Below, piece by piece: positions 56,554-64,000 of a stretch of DNA of 64,000 bases. Numbering within the stretch: the first letter of the stretch is position 1; each line of letters begins with the position of its first letter. Below the pieces are notes generated by a model that was not told the DNA's origin, ran no database searches, and worked only from the letters and a program-made list of their open reading frames with translations. A program made the position numbers and the translations under genes. The DNA is from Streptomyces longisporoflavus. Lineage in GTDB: Bacteria; Actinomycetota; Actinomycetes; Streptomycetales; Streptomycetaceae. The DNA lies in assembly GCF_014649775.1 (NCBI RefSeq), contig NZ_BMTR01000026.1, positions 34,319 through 98,318 on the forward strand, given 5' to 3'.

Positions 56554-57492
56554 ATGTACAGCACCATGTTGCCCATTCCGGCCCGTCCTGCCGGATGGGC
56601 GCCGGCCACCAGCAAGCAGGTCCACAAGAACACCGCCTCCGAGATGCTCCTCACCGAGTGGCGCCAAAGCGGGGCCGATGACTTCGTGGTCCGTGCGCAG
56701 TGGCCGCAGGACCACGGCTTTTACCGTACGCGGCACAACCTGCTCGACCCGCTCCTGTTGGCCGAGTCGGTGCGCCAGTGCGTGCCGCTCCTCAGCCACG
56801 CGGCCTACGACGTGCCCTTCGGCCACCAACAGTCCTGGAGCCACTTCAGTTACTCGCTCACCCCCGCGGCCCTCGCCGTCGGCAGCACGCCTCCGGAGTT
56901 AGAACTCCAGGTCGCCTGCCGGGACATCGTCCGCAGATCACAGCGGCTCGCCTCGCTGAACATGGAGGTCGACGTGGTGCGCGACGGGATGCACGTCGGC
57001 ACCTGCCTGACCCGCTTCGCCAATCACGCGCCGGCGCTCTACAAGCGCCTGCGCGGACCGTACGGGGACCTCGCCGAGGCCACCGCGCGCGCTCTGCCGC
57101 TGCCTCCGCCGACCGCTCCCACCCAAGTGGCCCGCGAATCCTTCGACGACGTCGTGCTCTCGCCGACCGCATCCCCGCGCCGCAGCCAGCTGCGGATCGA
57201 CCTCAAGCACCCCGTGCTCTTCGACCACCCGGTCGACCACGCCCCCGGCATGCTGCTCCTCGAAGCCGCACGCCAGTCCGCGCACGCCGCGGTCCACCCC
57301 GCGCCCGTCTGCGTCACCGGCATGGACGTCGTCTTCGCCCGCTACGCCGAACTCGACGTGCCCTGCTGGATCCACACCGACCTGCTGCCGATGGCCGGAC
57401 CCGACCGGCACAGGGTGCTCGTCACCGCCGTCCAGAACGACATCTGCGTCTTCTCCGGCGTCATCACGCTCCAGCGGCTCAACCTGAACTGA
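56554..57492 (+). CDS. AfsA/ScbA-like gamma-butyrolactone synthase
   Basis: Protein of 312 residues made of two AfsA hotdog repeats. The N-terminal repeat (about 20-105) has QVHKNTASEMLLTEWRQSGA, AQWPQDHGFY and HQQSWSHFSY; the second (about 205-290) has HPVLFDHPVDHAPGMLLLEAARQ, all family hallmarks. AfsA-type enzymes join a beta-ketoacyl-ACP to dihydroxyacetone phosphate, giving a phosphorylated butenolide precursor. Residue 116 is a TTA leucine (56899-56901), so translation should depend on bldA tRNA. It is divergent from the ScbR-like gene. A butenolide reductase is not seen nearby. Confidence 0.93.
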   Translation: MYSTMLPIPARPAGWAPATSKQVHKNTASEMLLTEWRQSGADDFVVRAQWPQDHGFYRTRHNLLDPLLLAESVRQCVPLLSHAAYDVPFGHQQSWSHFSYSLTPAALAVGSTPPELELQVACRDIVRRSQRLASLNMEVDVVRDGMHVGTCLTRFANHAPALYKRLRGPYGDLAEATARALPLPPPTAPTQVARESFDDVVLSPTASPRRSQLRIDLKHPVLFDHPVDHAPGMLLLEAARQSAHAAVHPAPVCVTGMDVVFARYAELDVPCWIHTDLLPMAGPDRHRVLVTAVQNDICVFSGVITLQRLNLN

Positions 57493-58017
57493 GCTGCTCC
57501 GCGCGGCTGCCACCCCCCACGGCACGTCCCCGCCGACGGTTCGCTTCACGTGCTCCGCACACCAGAACTGCTCGCCGCACCAGAACTGCTGCTCGCACCA
57601 AGGCAGTTCGCCGCACCAGGACAGTTCGACCGCGCGCGGCACGCGCGGGCGGCCGGGGTGCTGTACCGCGCCAACGACGCCGCGGCGCAGCCTGCCCCGC
57701 CTCAGCAGGTCGTACGACACAGCGCAAAGCGCTCTCCCGCCGGGCACTTCGGCCCCGCTGCCGCGCGCCCCGATGCGCGCAGCGCACACCGCAGCGCGCC
57801 GATCCCCGCGCACCGTCATGGGCCAGACCGTACCGGCACGCCCCAGGCTGTCGGATCCTCACCACACAGAACTGGCTGGATTCGCTGGTTCCGGATACCG
57901 CTCCACCGGAGGATCTCCCTCCGAAAACACGTGCCACCACAGGCACGTACCACCCCTGGCAGCCCCCGGCCCGACGGCACCTCGTCCGGTGCCCCTGGCC
58001 AGAACCCGTCCACCCCC
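57493..58017. other. 525-base intergenic region without a recognised gene
   Basis: Convergent gap between the AfsA-like and MFS genes. It includes the 18-bp repeat at 57559-57630; frames on both strands are GC-biased shadows with no family similarity. No hairpin terminator was found with confidence. Confidence 0.5.
57559..57630. repeat. Four 18-bp imperfect tandem repeats
   Basis: Units 57559-57576, 57577-57594, 57595-57612 and 57613-57630 follow the consensus GCACCAGRACAGTTCGCC with two to five differences each. Not obviously regulatory. Confidence 0.7.
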
Positions 58018-59295
58018 CTACCGCACCCGCAGTTCCGCCCGCCGCACATCGCGGGAGAGCAGCCCGACGACCGCGGCGCTCGCGCTGATCGCCGCGCCGA
58101 CGAGGAACATCGGCACGATCCCGACCGCTCCGGCGGCCAGGCCGAAGAGCGGGAAGACCAGCGGGGCGAGGCCCACATGGGAGAGTGCGAGGACCGCGGC
58201 GACGCGGCCCTGGTAGGCGGCGGCCGTGTTGCGCTGGATCAGGGCGACGGACAGGCCGCCGCACACCCCGGCCACCAGGCCCGCGAAGCCCGCCACGGCG
58301 GCCGCGCCGGCCACGCTCGGCAGCAGCCCGATGGCGCCGATCGCGAGGGACGCCACGACCATCGCGCAGCCCTGGACCATCCCGGCGCGCCGGATGCGCC
58401 CCGCGAGGGACAGGCCGATGGCTCCGAGGCCCGCCCCGACCGCGAACGCGCCGAGTATCCAGCCGATCCCGGTGGCGCCGAAGCCCCGCTCCTCGGTCAG
58501 CAGGAACACGCCCATCTGGAGCGGCGGCATGAATCCGATCTCGCTCAGTGCCGTGCCGAGCACGAGGGGGCCGACGACGCGGTGCCGGCGGATGTAGCGC
58601 AGGCCGTCGGTCAGGTCGTGCCAGGGGGTGCCCGCTTCACCGGCCGGCCGCGCCCGCGGGAGCGGTGCGACGCGTACGGAGACCAGGAGGATCAGGGAGA
58701 GCGCGAACAGCGCCCCCGCGAGGGCGAAGGCAAGCGCGCCGTGGTGGGCGAGCGCGAACCCGGCCATGGGCGGCCCCACGGCCTTCCCGAGCCGGATCGC
58801 GAGCTGCCGCATGCCGACGAGGCGGACGATCTCGTCGGGGCCGGTGAGCCGCGGGGGCAGCGCGCCCACGGCGGGCATGAACAGCGCGTCGACCACTCCG
58901 AAGACCAGCGCCACCACGACAAGGAGCCACAGCTCCGGGGTGCTGAGCCACAGCGCGACCGCGACGGCGAGGATCACCGCGGCCCGCAGGGCGTCGGAGC
59001 CGATGACGACCTTGCGCGGGTCGAACCGGTCGGCGATCACGCCGCCGAGGAGCATAAGCAGCGCCCGGGGCACGGCGCCGAGCGCCAGTACGATGCCGAC
59101 CTGCGCGGGGCCCGCGAGCTGGGCGGCGGCCCAGCCCAGGGCGAGGAAGTAGACGCTGTCGCCGACGATCGACGCGAAGTACGCGGCGAGCCAGCGCAGC
59201 ACGTTCGTGTCGCGGTGCGCGGGCCGCGACGACACGGGCTCCGTGTGCGCGGAGCTGCCGGATTCGATCGGTCCGGCTATGTCGGCGTCAGTCAC
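58018..59295 (-). CDS. MFS transporter (possible drug exporter)
   Basis: Twelve-helix MFS protein of 425 residues, starting with a polar N-terminal tail (about 1-30). Typical elements are LGGVIADRFDPRKVVIGSDALRA between helices 2 and 4 and ALIQRNTAAAYQGRVAAVLAL late in the sequence, as in the TcmA/MdtG-like group without the usual motif C. Probably exports small hydrophobic compounds. GTG start at 59295. It reads towards the AfsA-like gene and is followed on the same strand by the MMPL gene's 3' end upstream. Confidence 0.83.
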   Translation of the reverse strand: MTDADIAGPIESGSSAHTEPVSSRPAHRDTNVLRWLAAYFASIVGDSVYFLALGWAAAQLAGPAQVGIVLALGAVPRALLMLLGGVIADRFDPRKVVIGSDALRAAVILAVAVALWLSTPELWLLVVVALVFGVVDALFMPAVGALPPRLTGPDEIVRLVGMRQLAIRLGKAVGPPMAGFALAHHGALAFALAGALFALSLILLVSVRVAPLPRARPAGEAGTPWHDLTDGLRYIRRHRVVGPLVLGTALSEIGFMPPLQMGVFLLTEERGFGATGIGWILGAFAVGAGLGAIGLSLAGRIRRAGMVQGCAMVVASLAIGAIGLLPSVAGAAAVAGFAGLVAGVCGGLSVALIQRNTAAAYQGRVAAVLALSHVGLAPLVFPLFGLAAGAVGIVPMFLVGAAISASAAVVGLLSRDVRRAELRVR

Positions 59296-59348
59296 AATCC
59301 CGGATCTTCACGTCAAAGGTGCGCGGCGGCAAGGGCTTTCGTGATGTA

Positions 59349-59398
59349 CACCCTGCGGGACCTGTGGTGCGGAGGGGTGTGGGGTGTCCCGCAGGGTG
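59349..59398. terminator. Strong hairpin terminator after the MMPL gene
   Basis: Perfect 13-bp arms CACCCTGCGGGAC (59349-59361) and GTCCCGCAGGGTG (59386-59398) with a 24-base loop, 61 bases past the MMPL stop. Confidence 0.75.
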
Positions 59399-59458
59399 CA
59401 GTCCGACGTGCCGGACGTGCCGGACGAGCCCGTTGTGCCGGCCGGTCCGGCCCCCGGC

Positions 59459-61738
59459 TCAGCGGATCAGTTCGTGCTCACGCTGCTCGCTCCGGCGCTG
59501 GGCGGGCACGTCGGCCGTTGCGCCGCCGCCCAGTTTCGCGCCCTCGACGTCGAGGTTCGGCAGCAGCTTGTCGAGCCACTTGGGCAGCCACCACGCCTTG
59601 GTGCCCAGGAGGGCGAACAGGGCGGGGACGATGGCCATGCGGACCACGAAGGCGTCGAAGAGCACGGCGGAGGCGAGGGCGAAGCCCATCATCTTGATGA
59701 GGTCGTTGTCCTCCGCGATGAACCCGGAGAAGACGCTGATCATGATGATGGCGGCCGCGGAGACCACCCGGCCGCCGTAGTGGAAGCCCGCGACGACCGC
59801 CTCGCCGGCGGTGGCGCCGTGCACGTACGCCTCGCGCATGCGGCTGACCAGGAACACCTCGTAGTCCATGGCGAGTCCGAAGACCACGCCGATCATGAGG
59901 ATGGGCAGGGTGCTCATGACGGGGTTGGGCTGTTCGACGCCGAAGACGTCCGCGAGCCAGCCCTTCTGGAAGACCGCGACGACCGCGCCGAGTGCCGCGC
60001 CGACCGAGAGCAGGAAGCCCAGTGCGGCCTTGAACGGGACCAGGAGCGAGCGGAAGACCAGCATCAGGAGCAGGAAGGCCAGGCCCACGACCAGAGCGAG
60101 GTAGGGCAGGAGCGCCTCGTCCAGGGTGCGGGAGAAGTCGATGAACAGAGCCGTCTGACCGGTGATCAGGATTTCCGAGCCGGTGTCGGCCTCCATGCCG
60201 CGGGCCAGTGCGCGCAGCGAGCGGACCAGCTCCTCGGTCGCCTCCTCGTTCGGACCGCTGGTCGGTACGACGTTGAAGATCGCGGTGTCGCCGGCCTTGT
60301 TGGCGGCGGCCGGTGCGACGGAGGCCACGCCGTCCTGGTCGGCGAACCGCTCGCCGACGGTCTTGGCGGCTGCCGCCGCCTTGTCGGACTCGACGGTGAC
60401 CATCAGCGGGCCGTTGAAGCCGTCGCCGAAGGACGCCGAGAGCATGTCGTACGCCTTGCGCTGGGTGGTGTCGGTGGCCATGGTGCCCTCGCCCGGCAGC
60501 CCGAGTTCCAGGTCGGCGGCGGGCAGGGCGACGGCGCCGAGTCCGACCACGCCGACCAGCAGGACGGCCACCGGGTGGCGCAGGACGTAACGGGCCCAGC
60601 GGGTACCGAGGTTGGTGCGCTGCTCGTCCGGCCCGGCCTGCTTGCGGGCCCGCTTGGCGGCTCGCTTGGCCGCCTTGCGCTCCTGGCGGGCCGACAGGGG
60701 CTTGGTCCGGAAGGCGGCGCGGTCGCGGCGGCGCAGGACGCGCACCGGGGCGAAGCCGAGCAGGGCGGGCACCAGGGTGATCGCGATGAGGACCGCGATG
60801 GCGACGGTCCCGGCGGCGGCCAGGCCCATCTTGGTGAGCACGGGGATGTTCACCACGCTCAGACCGGCGAGCGCGACGATGACGGTGAGTCCGGCGAAGA
60901 CGACGGCGGAGCCCGCGGTGCCGACCGCGCGGCCCGCGGCCTCCCGGCGGTCGTGGCCCTCCAGCATTTCCGAGCGGTAGCGGGAGACGATGAAGAGGGC
61001 GTAGTCGATGCCGACGGCGAGGCCGAGCATCATGGCCAGATTCGAGGTGGTCGCGGAGAGACCGAGGGTGCTGCCGAGGGCGGTGATGGCGCTGATGCCC
61101 GCACCGACGCCGACGAGAGCGGTGAGCAGCGGCATGCCCGCGGCGATCAGGGAGCCGAAGGTCATCAGCAGGACGACCGCGGAGATCAGCACGCCGATCT
61201 GCTCGCCGGTGCCGCCCATGGCGACGTCGACCTTCACGGCGTCGCCGCCGGCCTCCACGGTCAGGCCCGAATCCCGGCCGGATTCCAGGGTTTTGTCCAG
61301 CGCGTCGTGCTGTTTGTCGGTGAGCTCGGTGGCGGCGAGCTCGTAGGTGGCCACGGCGTAGGCGGTGGTGCCGTCCTTGCTGACCGCGTCACTGGTGAAC
61401 GGGTCGGTGACCCGGGTGACCTTCGGGTCCTTGCCCAGATCGGCGACGAGGTCGGCGACGGCCGCCTTGTGCCCGGGCGTGGTGATCTTCTCTCCGTCGG
61501 GGGCGCGGACGACGACCCTGGCGCTGGCTCCTTCGGCGCCTGCGGCCGGGAACTTCTCCTCGAGAAGGTCGAAGGCCTTCTGCGACTCGGTGCCCGGCAT
61601 GGAGAAGGTGTCGGCGGGTGGAGTGGGGGCCGAGGAGGCCGCGAACGCGGCTCCGAAGAGGACGAGCAGCCACAGCAGTGCTGTCAGGCCTCGCCTTCGG
61701 AAGGTGAAACGGCCCAGTTTGTAGAGCAACGTCGCCAT
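59459..61738 (-). CDS. MMPL-family RND transporter
   Basis: Membrane protein of 759 residues with the MMPL architecture: a helix, a large extracytoplasmic loop, then two bundles of helices with the repeat MGLAAAGTVAIAVLIAITLVPALLGF and GVVFGLAMDYEVFLVSRMREAYVHG. The motif DYEVFLVSR is typical of proton relay in MMPL proteins. Actinomycete members export lipids, glycolipids or antibiotics. The start at ATG 61738 begins the first helix; the longer frame starts 12 residues earlier. The promoter region has two near-palindromes for a repressor. Confidence 0.9.
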   Translation of the reverse strand: MATLLYKLGRFTFRRRGLTALLWLLVLFGAAFAASSAPTPPADTFSMPGTESQKAFDLLEEKFPAAGAEGASARVVVRAPDGEKITTPGHKAAVADLVADLGKDPKVTRVTDPFTSDAVSKDGTTAYAVATYELAATELTDKQHDALDKTLESGRDSGLTVEAGGDAVKVDVAMGGTGEQIGVLISAVVLLMTFGSLIAAGMPLLTALVGVGAGISAITALGSTLGLSATTSNLAMMLGLAVGIDYALFIVSRYRSEMLEGHDRREAAGRAVGTAGSAVVFAGLTVIVALAGLSVVNIPVLTKMGLAAAGTVAIAVLIAITLVPALLGFAPVRVLRRRDRAAFRTKPLSARQERKAAKRAAKRARKQAGPDEQRTNLGTRWARYVLRHPVAVLLVGVVGLGAVALPAADLELGLPGEGTMATDTTQRKAYDMLSASFGDGFNGPLMVTVESDKAAAAAKTVGERFADQDGVASVAPAAANKAGDTAIFNVVPTSGPNEEATEELVRSLRALARGMEADTGSEILITGQTALFIDFSRTLDEALLPYLALVVGLAFLLLMLVFRSLLVPFKAALGFLLSVGAALGAVVAVFQKGWLADVFGVEQPNPVMSTLPILMIGVVFGLAMDYEVFLVSRMREAYVHGATAGEAVVAGFHYGGRVVSAAAIIMISVFSGFIAEDNDLIKMMGFALASAVLFDAFVVRMAIVPALFALLGTKAWWLPKWLDKLLPNLDVEGAKLGGGATADVPAQRRSEQREHELIR

Positions 61739-61787
61739 GGTGGGGGGACTCCCGTCGGGATCGAATGACACCAAGACCCGGGCAGAT

Positions 61788-61814
61788 TAACAAACCGCGC
61801 ACGCGGTTTGGTTA
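61788..61814. promoter_or_regulatory. Palindromic operator TAACAAACCGCG...CGCGGTTTGGTTA
   Basis: A 9-bp perfect palindrome (CAAACCGCG / CGCGGTTTG, two-base spacer) extended by TAAC/GTTA arms with one bulge, 50 bases upstream of the MMPL start. Its shape fits a TetR- or MarR-type dimer site. Confidence 0.55.
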
Positions 61815-61975
61815 TGAGAGAGCACTTATCCGCCACCCCGCAGGCGCACCCGCGCGCTCCAAAGCAGCGGAAACCAGCACATCAGAAGCCTGACGGAGGG
61901 CGCTTGAGCCGCGGTCGAACGCCGATCGACGCGCAGGTCCCGAGAGTTCCGGGCAGGCCGCAAGGGTTGACTTCA

Positions 61976-61993
61976 AAACCGCCAGGGTGGTTT
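61976..61993. promoter_or_regulatory. Second related palindrome AAACCGCC...GGTGGTTT
   Basis: Arms AAACCGCC and GGTGGTTT (one mismatch, two-base spacer) sharing the AAACCGC core with the proximal site, about 184 bases further upstream of the MMPL gene. Confidence 0.45.
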
Positions 61994-62029
61994 CTTTAGT
62001 ACGCCGACGTCAGCCCGACGTCGGCCCGA

Positions 62030-62051
62030 CGTCCGGCGCAGCGGCCGGACG
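62030..62051 (-). terminator. Hairpin terminator after the MarR-like gene
   Basis: 8-bp stem CGTCCGGC / GCCGGACG (62030-62037 and 62044-62051) with a six-base loop, just past the regulator's stop. Confidence 0.6.
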
Positions 62052-62062
62052 CCGGGCGTGAC

Positions 62063-62797
62063 TCAGCTGGTGCCGTCCGAGGGCGCGTCGGGTTTCGTGT
62101 AGAGGACCTCGCGGGCCTGGTCCGCGGCGCGGGCGAGGCTTTCGCTGACGAAGTCGAGGAAGCGGGCGATGTTCTCCAGGCGGGTGGCTGCCGGGGTGCC
62201 GGGGCCGAGGATGCCGACGCCCTGCCGCGCGGTCTCGACGACGTGAGCGGTGGAGCGGGCGCTGGCCATCATCGACCGGTACCAGATGTCGTCGTCGACG
62301 ATGTAGCGATCACGGCGGCGTTCGTCGCGCTCGCGGCGGACGAAGCCCTGGCTCTCCAGGAACGCGATGGCCTTGGAGATCGAGGGCGGGCTGACCTGGA
62401 GGCGTTCGACGAGCTCGGAGGCGGTGAGGCTCCCGGAGTCGGTGATGGTGAGGCAGACCATCACGCGCGACATCATCTTCGGCATACCCGAGGCCATCAT
62501 GACCGTGGTCAGCAACTCCTCGTACTCGCGCACGGATTCGGCGTCGCGGCCGTGGGTCTCCGGTGCCTCCTTGGGGCCCCTGGGCGCGGCCTGCCGGCGG
62601 CGGTGGGCGCGGTGTTCGGTGGCGCGGTGGGCGAGGTCGGCGCGGTAGGCGGTGGGGCCGCCGTTGCGCATCACCTCGCGCGTGATCGTCGAGGTCGGGC
62701 GGTCCAGGCGTCGGGCGATCTCCGCGTAGGCGAGCCCGTCGGCGAGGCCGAGGGCGATCTCCTGACGCTCCTGCTGGGTGAGTCTGCCTCCCGGCAT
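62063..62797 (-). CDS. GbsR/MarR-like regulator with N-terminal IS30-type HTH
   Basis: Protein of 244 residues. The N-terminal part (about 3-65) is an HTH of the type found in IS30 transposases, GRLTQQERQEIALGLADGLAYAEIARRLDRPTSTITREV, followed by a linker and a MarR/GbsR-like winged helix (about 100-180) with SGSLTASELVERLQVSPPSISKAIAFLESQGFVRR. This two-HTH arrangement occurs in Streptomyces regulators; which HTH reads DNA is unclear. ATG 62797 follows AAGGAGACC. GCAAC/GTTGC motifs densely populate its divergent promoter. Confidence 0.83.
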   Translation of the reverse strand: MPGGRLTQQERQEIALGLADGLAYAEIARRLDRPTSTITREVMRNGGPTAYRADLAHRATEHRAHRRRQAAPRGPKEAPETHGRDAESVREYEELLTTVMMASGMPKMMSRVMVCLTITDSGSLTASELVERLQVSPPSISKAIAFLESQGFVRRERDERRRDRYIVDDDIWYRSMMASARSTAHVVETARQGVGILGPGTPAATRLENIARFLDFVSESLARAADQAREVLYTKPDAPSDGTS

Positions 62798-62854
62798 CGG
62801 GGTCTCCTTCGTGGTCCGTGGAGCCCCCACCCTAGCGTTTACGGTCAATCCATT

Positions 62855-62975
62855 GCAACGGAACTGGCATGTGTCGTTGCGTTATGCGCCAACCCACTGC
62901 AACGATTAAACGCCTCTGACCTGGAGGAATGCCCATTGCACGCAACATCGCTGTTGCCAGAACTATGAATGCAAC
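62855..62975. promoter_or_regulatory. Iterated GCAAC/GTTGC motifs in the divergent promoter
   Basis: GCAACG at 62855-62860, CGTTGC at 62875-62880, GCAACG at 62899-62904, the hairpin-like GCAACATCGCTGTTGC at 62942-62957, and GCAAC at 62971-62975. They lie between the regulator and the DUF4097 gene and are likely binding sites for the regulator, controlling both directions. Confidence 0.55.
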
Positions 62976-63039
62976 TTAGCGTTTCCATCATCAGAAACAG
63001 CGAGCCGCAGGGCACGCGACAGAGAAGAAGGAGCGCATC

Positions 63040-63714
63040 ATGCAGAAGTTCGACACCCCCGCCCCGGTCACCGCCGTCGTCGACATCGCCGCGGGAAGCC
63101 TCCGGATCATCGCCGCCGACCGCGCCGACACCACGGTCGAGGTCCTGCCCGCCAACGCCAACAAGAGCCGCGACGTGAAGGCGGCCGAGGAGGCCACGGT
63201 CGAGTACGGCACCGACGGCGTCCTGCGGATCAACGCCGCACCGGCGAAGAACCAGATCCTCGGCGCCTCCGGAACCATCGAGGTGACCGTCCAACTGCCC
63301 GCGGGCTCCGACATCGTGGCCAAGGCGGCCAGCGGCGAGATCCGGGGCGTCGGACGGCTGGGTGACGTGACCTTCGAAGGTGCGGAGGGCTCGGTCAAGC
63401 TCGACGAGACCGCGAGCGCCAACCTCACCCTCCAGGCCGGTGACATCTCGGTCGGCCACCTGGGCGGCCCCGCGGAGATCAGCACCCAGAAGGGCAACCT
63501 GCAGATCAGCGAGGCGGTCAAGGGCAAGGTCACACTGCGCACCGAGCACGGCGAGATCTCGGTCGGCACCGCCCCCGGCGTCTCCGCCCACCTGGACGCC
63601 GGCACCAGCTACGGCCGGGTCGACAACTCCCTCCGCAACACCGACGGCGCCGCCGCCGGCCTGCAGATCCACGCGACCACCGCTTACGGCGACATCACCG
63701 CCCGCAGCCTCTGA
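63040..63714 (+). CDS. DUF4097-family protein
   Basis: Protein of 224 residues, mostly beta-strands in a repeating pattern: IEVTVQLPAGSDIVAKAASGEIRGVG, ISVGHLGGPAEISTQKGNL and ISVGTAPGVSAHLDAG. It lacks a signal peptide and matches the DUF4097 / adhesin-like right-handed helix family, often encoded next to DrrA/DrrB-type ABC transporters and MarR/GbsR-like regulators. Function unknown. AAGGAG precedes the ATG; the ABC ATPase gene begins 40 bases downstream. Confidence 0.75.
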   Translation: MQKFDTPAPVTAVVDIAAGSLRIIAADRADTTVEVLPANANKSRDVKAAEEATVEYGTDGVLRINAAPAKNQILGASGTIEVTVQLPAGSDIVAKAASGEIRGVGRLGDVTFEGAEGSVKLDETASANLTLQAGDISVGHLGGPAEISTQKGNLQISEAVKGKVTLRTEHGEISVGTAPGVSAHLDAGTSYGRVDNSLRNTDGAAAGLQIHATTAYGDITARSL

Positions 63715-63754
63715 CCCCACAGCTTCTGAACCGAAGCCTCCGAGGAGCAGCAAC

Positions 63755-64000
63755 ATGACGAATCTGGCCATCGCGGCGAACGGGCTGCGCAAGTCCTACG
63801 GCGACAAGGTCGTGCTCGACGGCGTCGACGTGACCGTCCCCGAAGGAACGATCTTCGCTCTGCTCGGCCCGAACGGCGCCGGCAAGACGACCGCCGTGAA
63901 GATCCTGACGACGCTCGTCACCGCCGACGCCGGCACCATCCGCGTCGGCGGTCACGACCTGGCCGCCGACCCGCAGGCCGTACGGTCCGCGATCGGTGTC
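63755..64000 (+). CDS. DrrA-like ABC transporter ATPase, 5' part only
   Basis: First 82 residues of an ABC ATPase, cut by the window end. A short strand precedes the Walker A GPNGAGKTT (about 34-42); LRKSYGDKVVLDGVDVTVPEG and the DAGTIRVGGHDL segment are typical of the daunorubicin-resistance (DrrA) subfamily, which powers drug or lipid export with a DrrB-type permease. The permease is presumably beyond the end. GAGGAGC supports the ATG. Confidence 0.88.
   Translation, partial: MTNLAIAANGLRKSYGDKVVLDGVDVTVPEGTIFALLGPNGAGKTTAVKILTTLVTADAGTIRVGGHDLAADPQAVRSAIGV

Larger units (their letters stand above)
61739..62062. other. 324-base intergenic region with two candidate operators and a terminator
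   Basis: Gap between the MMPL start and the stop of the regulator gene. It contains the palindromes at 61788-61814 and 61976-61993 and the hairpin at 62030-62051. A 63-residue plus-strand frame (61808-61999) has no ribosome site and spans an operator, so I do not call it a gene. Confidence 0.6.

Noticed and set aside
57550..59697. Plus-strand frame of 715 residues
   Set aside because: Covers the repeat-rich gap and the antisense of the MFS gene; composition of a shadow frame.
59384..61768. Plus-strand frame of 794 residues
   Set aside because: Antisense to the MMPL gene, which has clear family motifs.
61808..61999. 63-residue plus-strand frame
   Set aside because: No ribosome site, overlaps the operator region and has no family similarity.

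Overview
The window is very GC-rich actinobacterial DNA and almost certainly comes from a Streptomyces chromosome. The evidence is the codon bias, the GTG starts with strong GGAGG-type ribosome sites, an ActIII-like ketoreductase, a gamma-butyrolactone (AfsA/ScbR) signalling locus, GlgE-type alpha-glucan enzymes, and rare TTA codons confined to the signalling locus. Gene content (tailoring enzymes, exporters, regulators, stress modules; no ribosomal or core replication genes) suggests an accessory or arm region. No rRNA, CRISPR array, prophage or intact insertion sequence was seen.

Region 1 (0-11 kb): two oxidoreductases, a hemerythrin-like protein, a drug-type MFS exporter divergent from a metallo-beta-lactamase-fold hydrolase, then a type II polyketide didomain aromatase/cyclase with an ActIII-like ketoreductase but no ketosynthase in view, a polytopic glycosyltransferase-like protein and a secreted esterase. 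A tRNA-Cys-like element with no recognisable 5' half lies at 11.1-11.2 kb.

Region 2 (11.2-15.7 kb): a small membrane protein, a VWA protein, an actinobacterial glycogen / maltose-1-phosphate synthase and an LtrA-like membrane protein.

Region 3 (15.7-25.8 kb): a plus-strand run of 13 tightly spaced genes ending at a strong hairpin. It holds four NTF2/SnoaL-like proteins (one membrane-anchored, one a lipoprotein), an ankyrin protein, a muconolactone-isomerase-like protein, two NAD(P)-binding Rossmann proteins, a quinone reductase, a benzoylformate-decarboxylase-family ThDP enzyme, a cupin, an ABM-like protein and an MFS exporter. It looks like an uncharacterised small-molecule pathway.

Region 4 (25.8-50.9 kb): a long minus-strand series. 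Enzymes of alpha-glucan / maltose-1-phosphate metabolism (GlgE, GlgB, GlgX, maltokinase) are interleaved, with start/stop overlaps, with a partner-switching module (PP2C phosphatase, HATPase anti-sigma factor, two STAS proteins), a ParA/MinD-like ATPase, an AGE-family protein, a ThDP enzyme flanked by two DJ-1/PfpI proteins, a didomain EthD protein, a thioredoxin-reductase-like flavoprotein, and an apparently inactive IS701-type transposase that overlaps the maltokinase gene. A nucleotidyltransferase and a divergent LuxR-type regulator cap it; a KhtTU-like cation/proton antiporter pair follows.

Region 5 (52.2-57.5 kb): a gamma-butyrolactone or furan signalling locus with an AfsA-like synthase, an ScbR-like receptor, a HAD phosphatase, an SDR, a second TetR regulator and a solitary transketolase-like half-enzyme. 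AGAACG-type candidate operators precede its regulatory genes, and four TTA codons (bldA control) lie in three of its genes.

Region 6 (57.5-64 kb): two exporters (MFS, MMPL), an IS30-HTH/MarR-like regulator, a DUF4097-type protein and the start of a DrrA-like ABC ATPase, separated by palindromic candidate operators.
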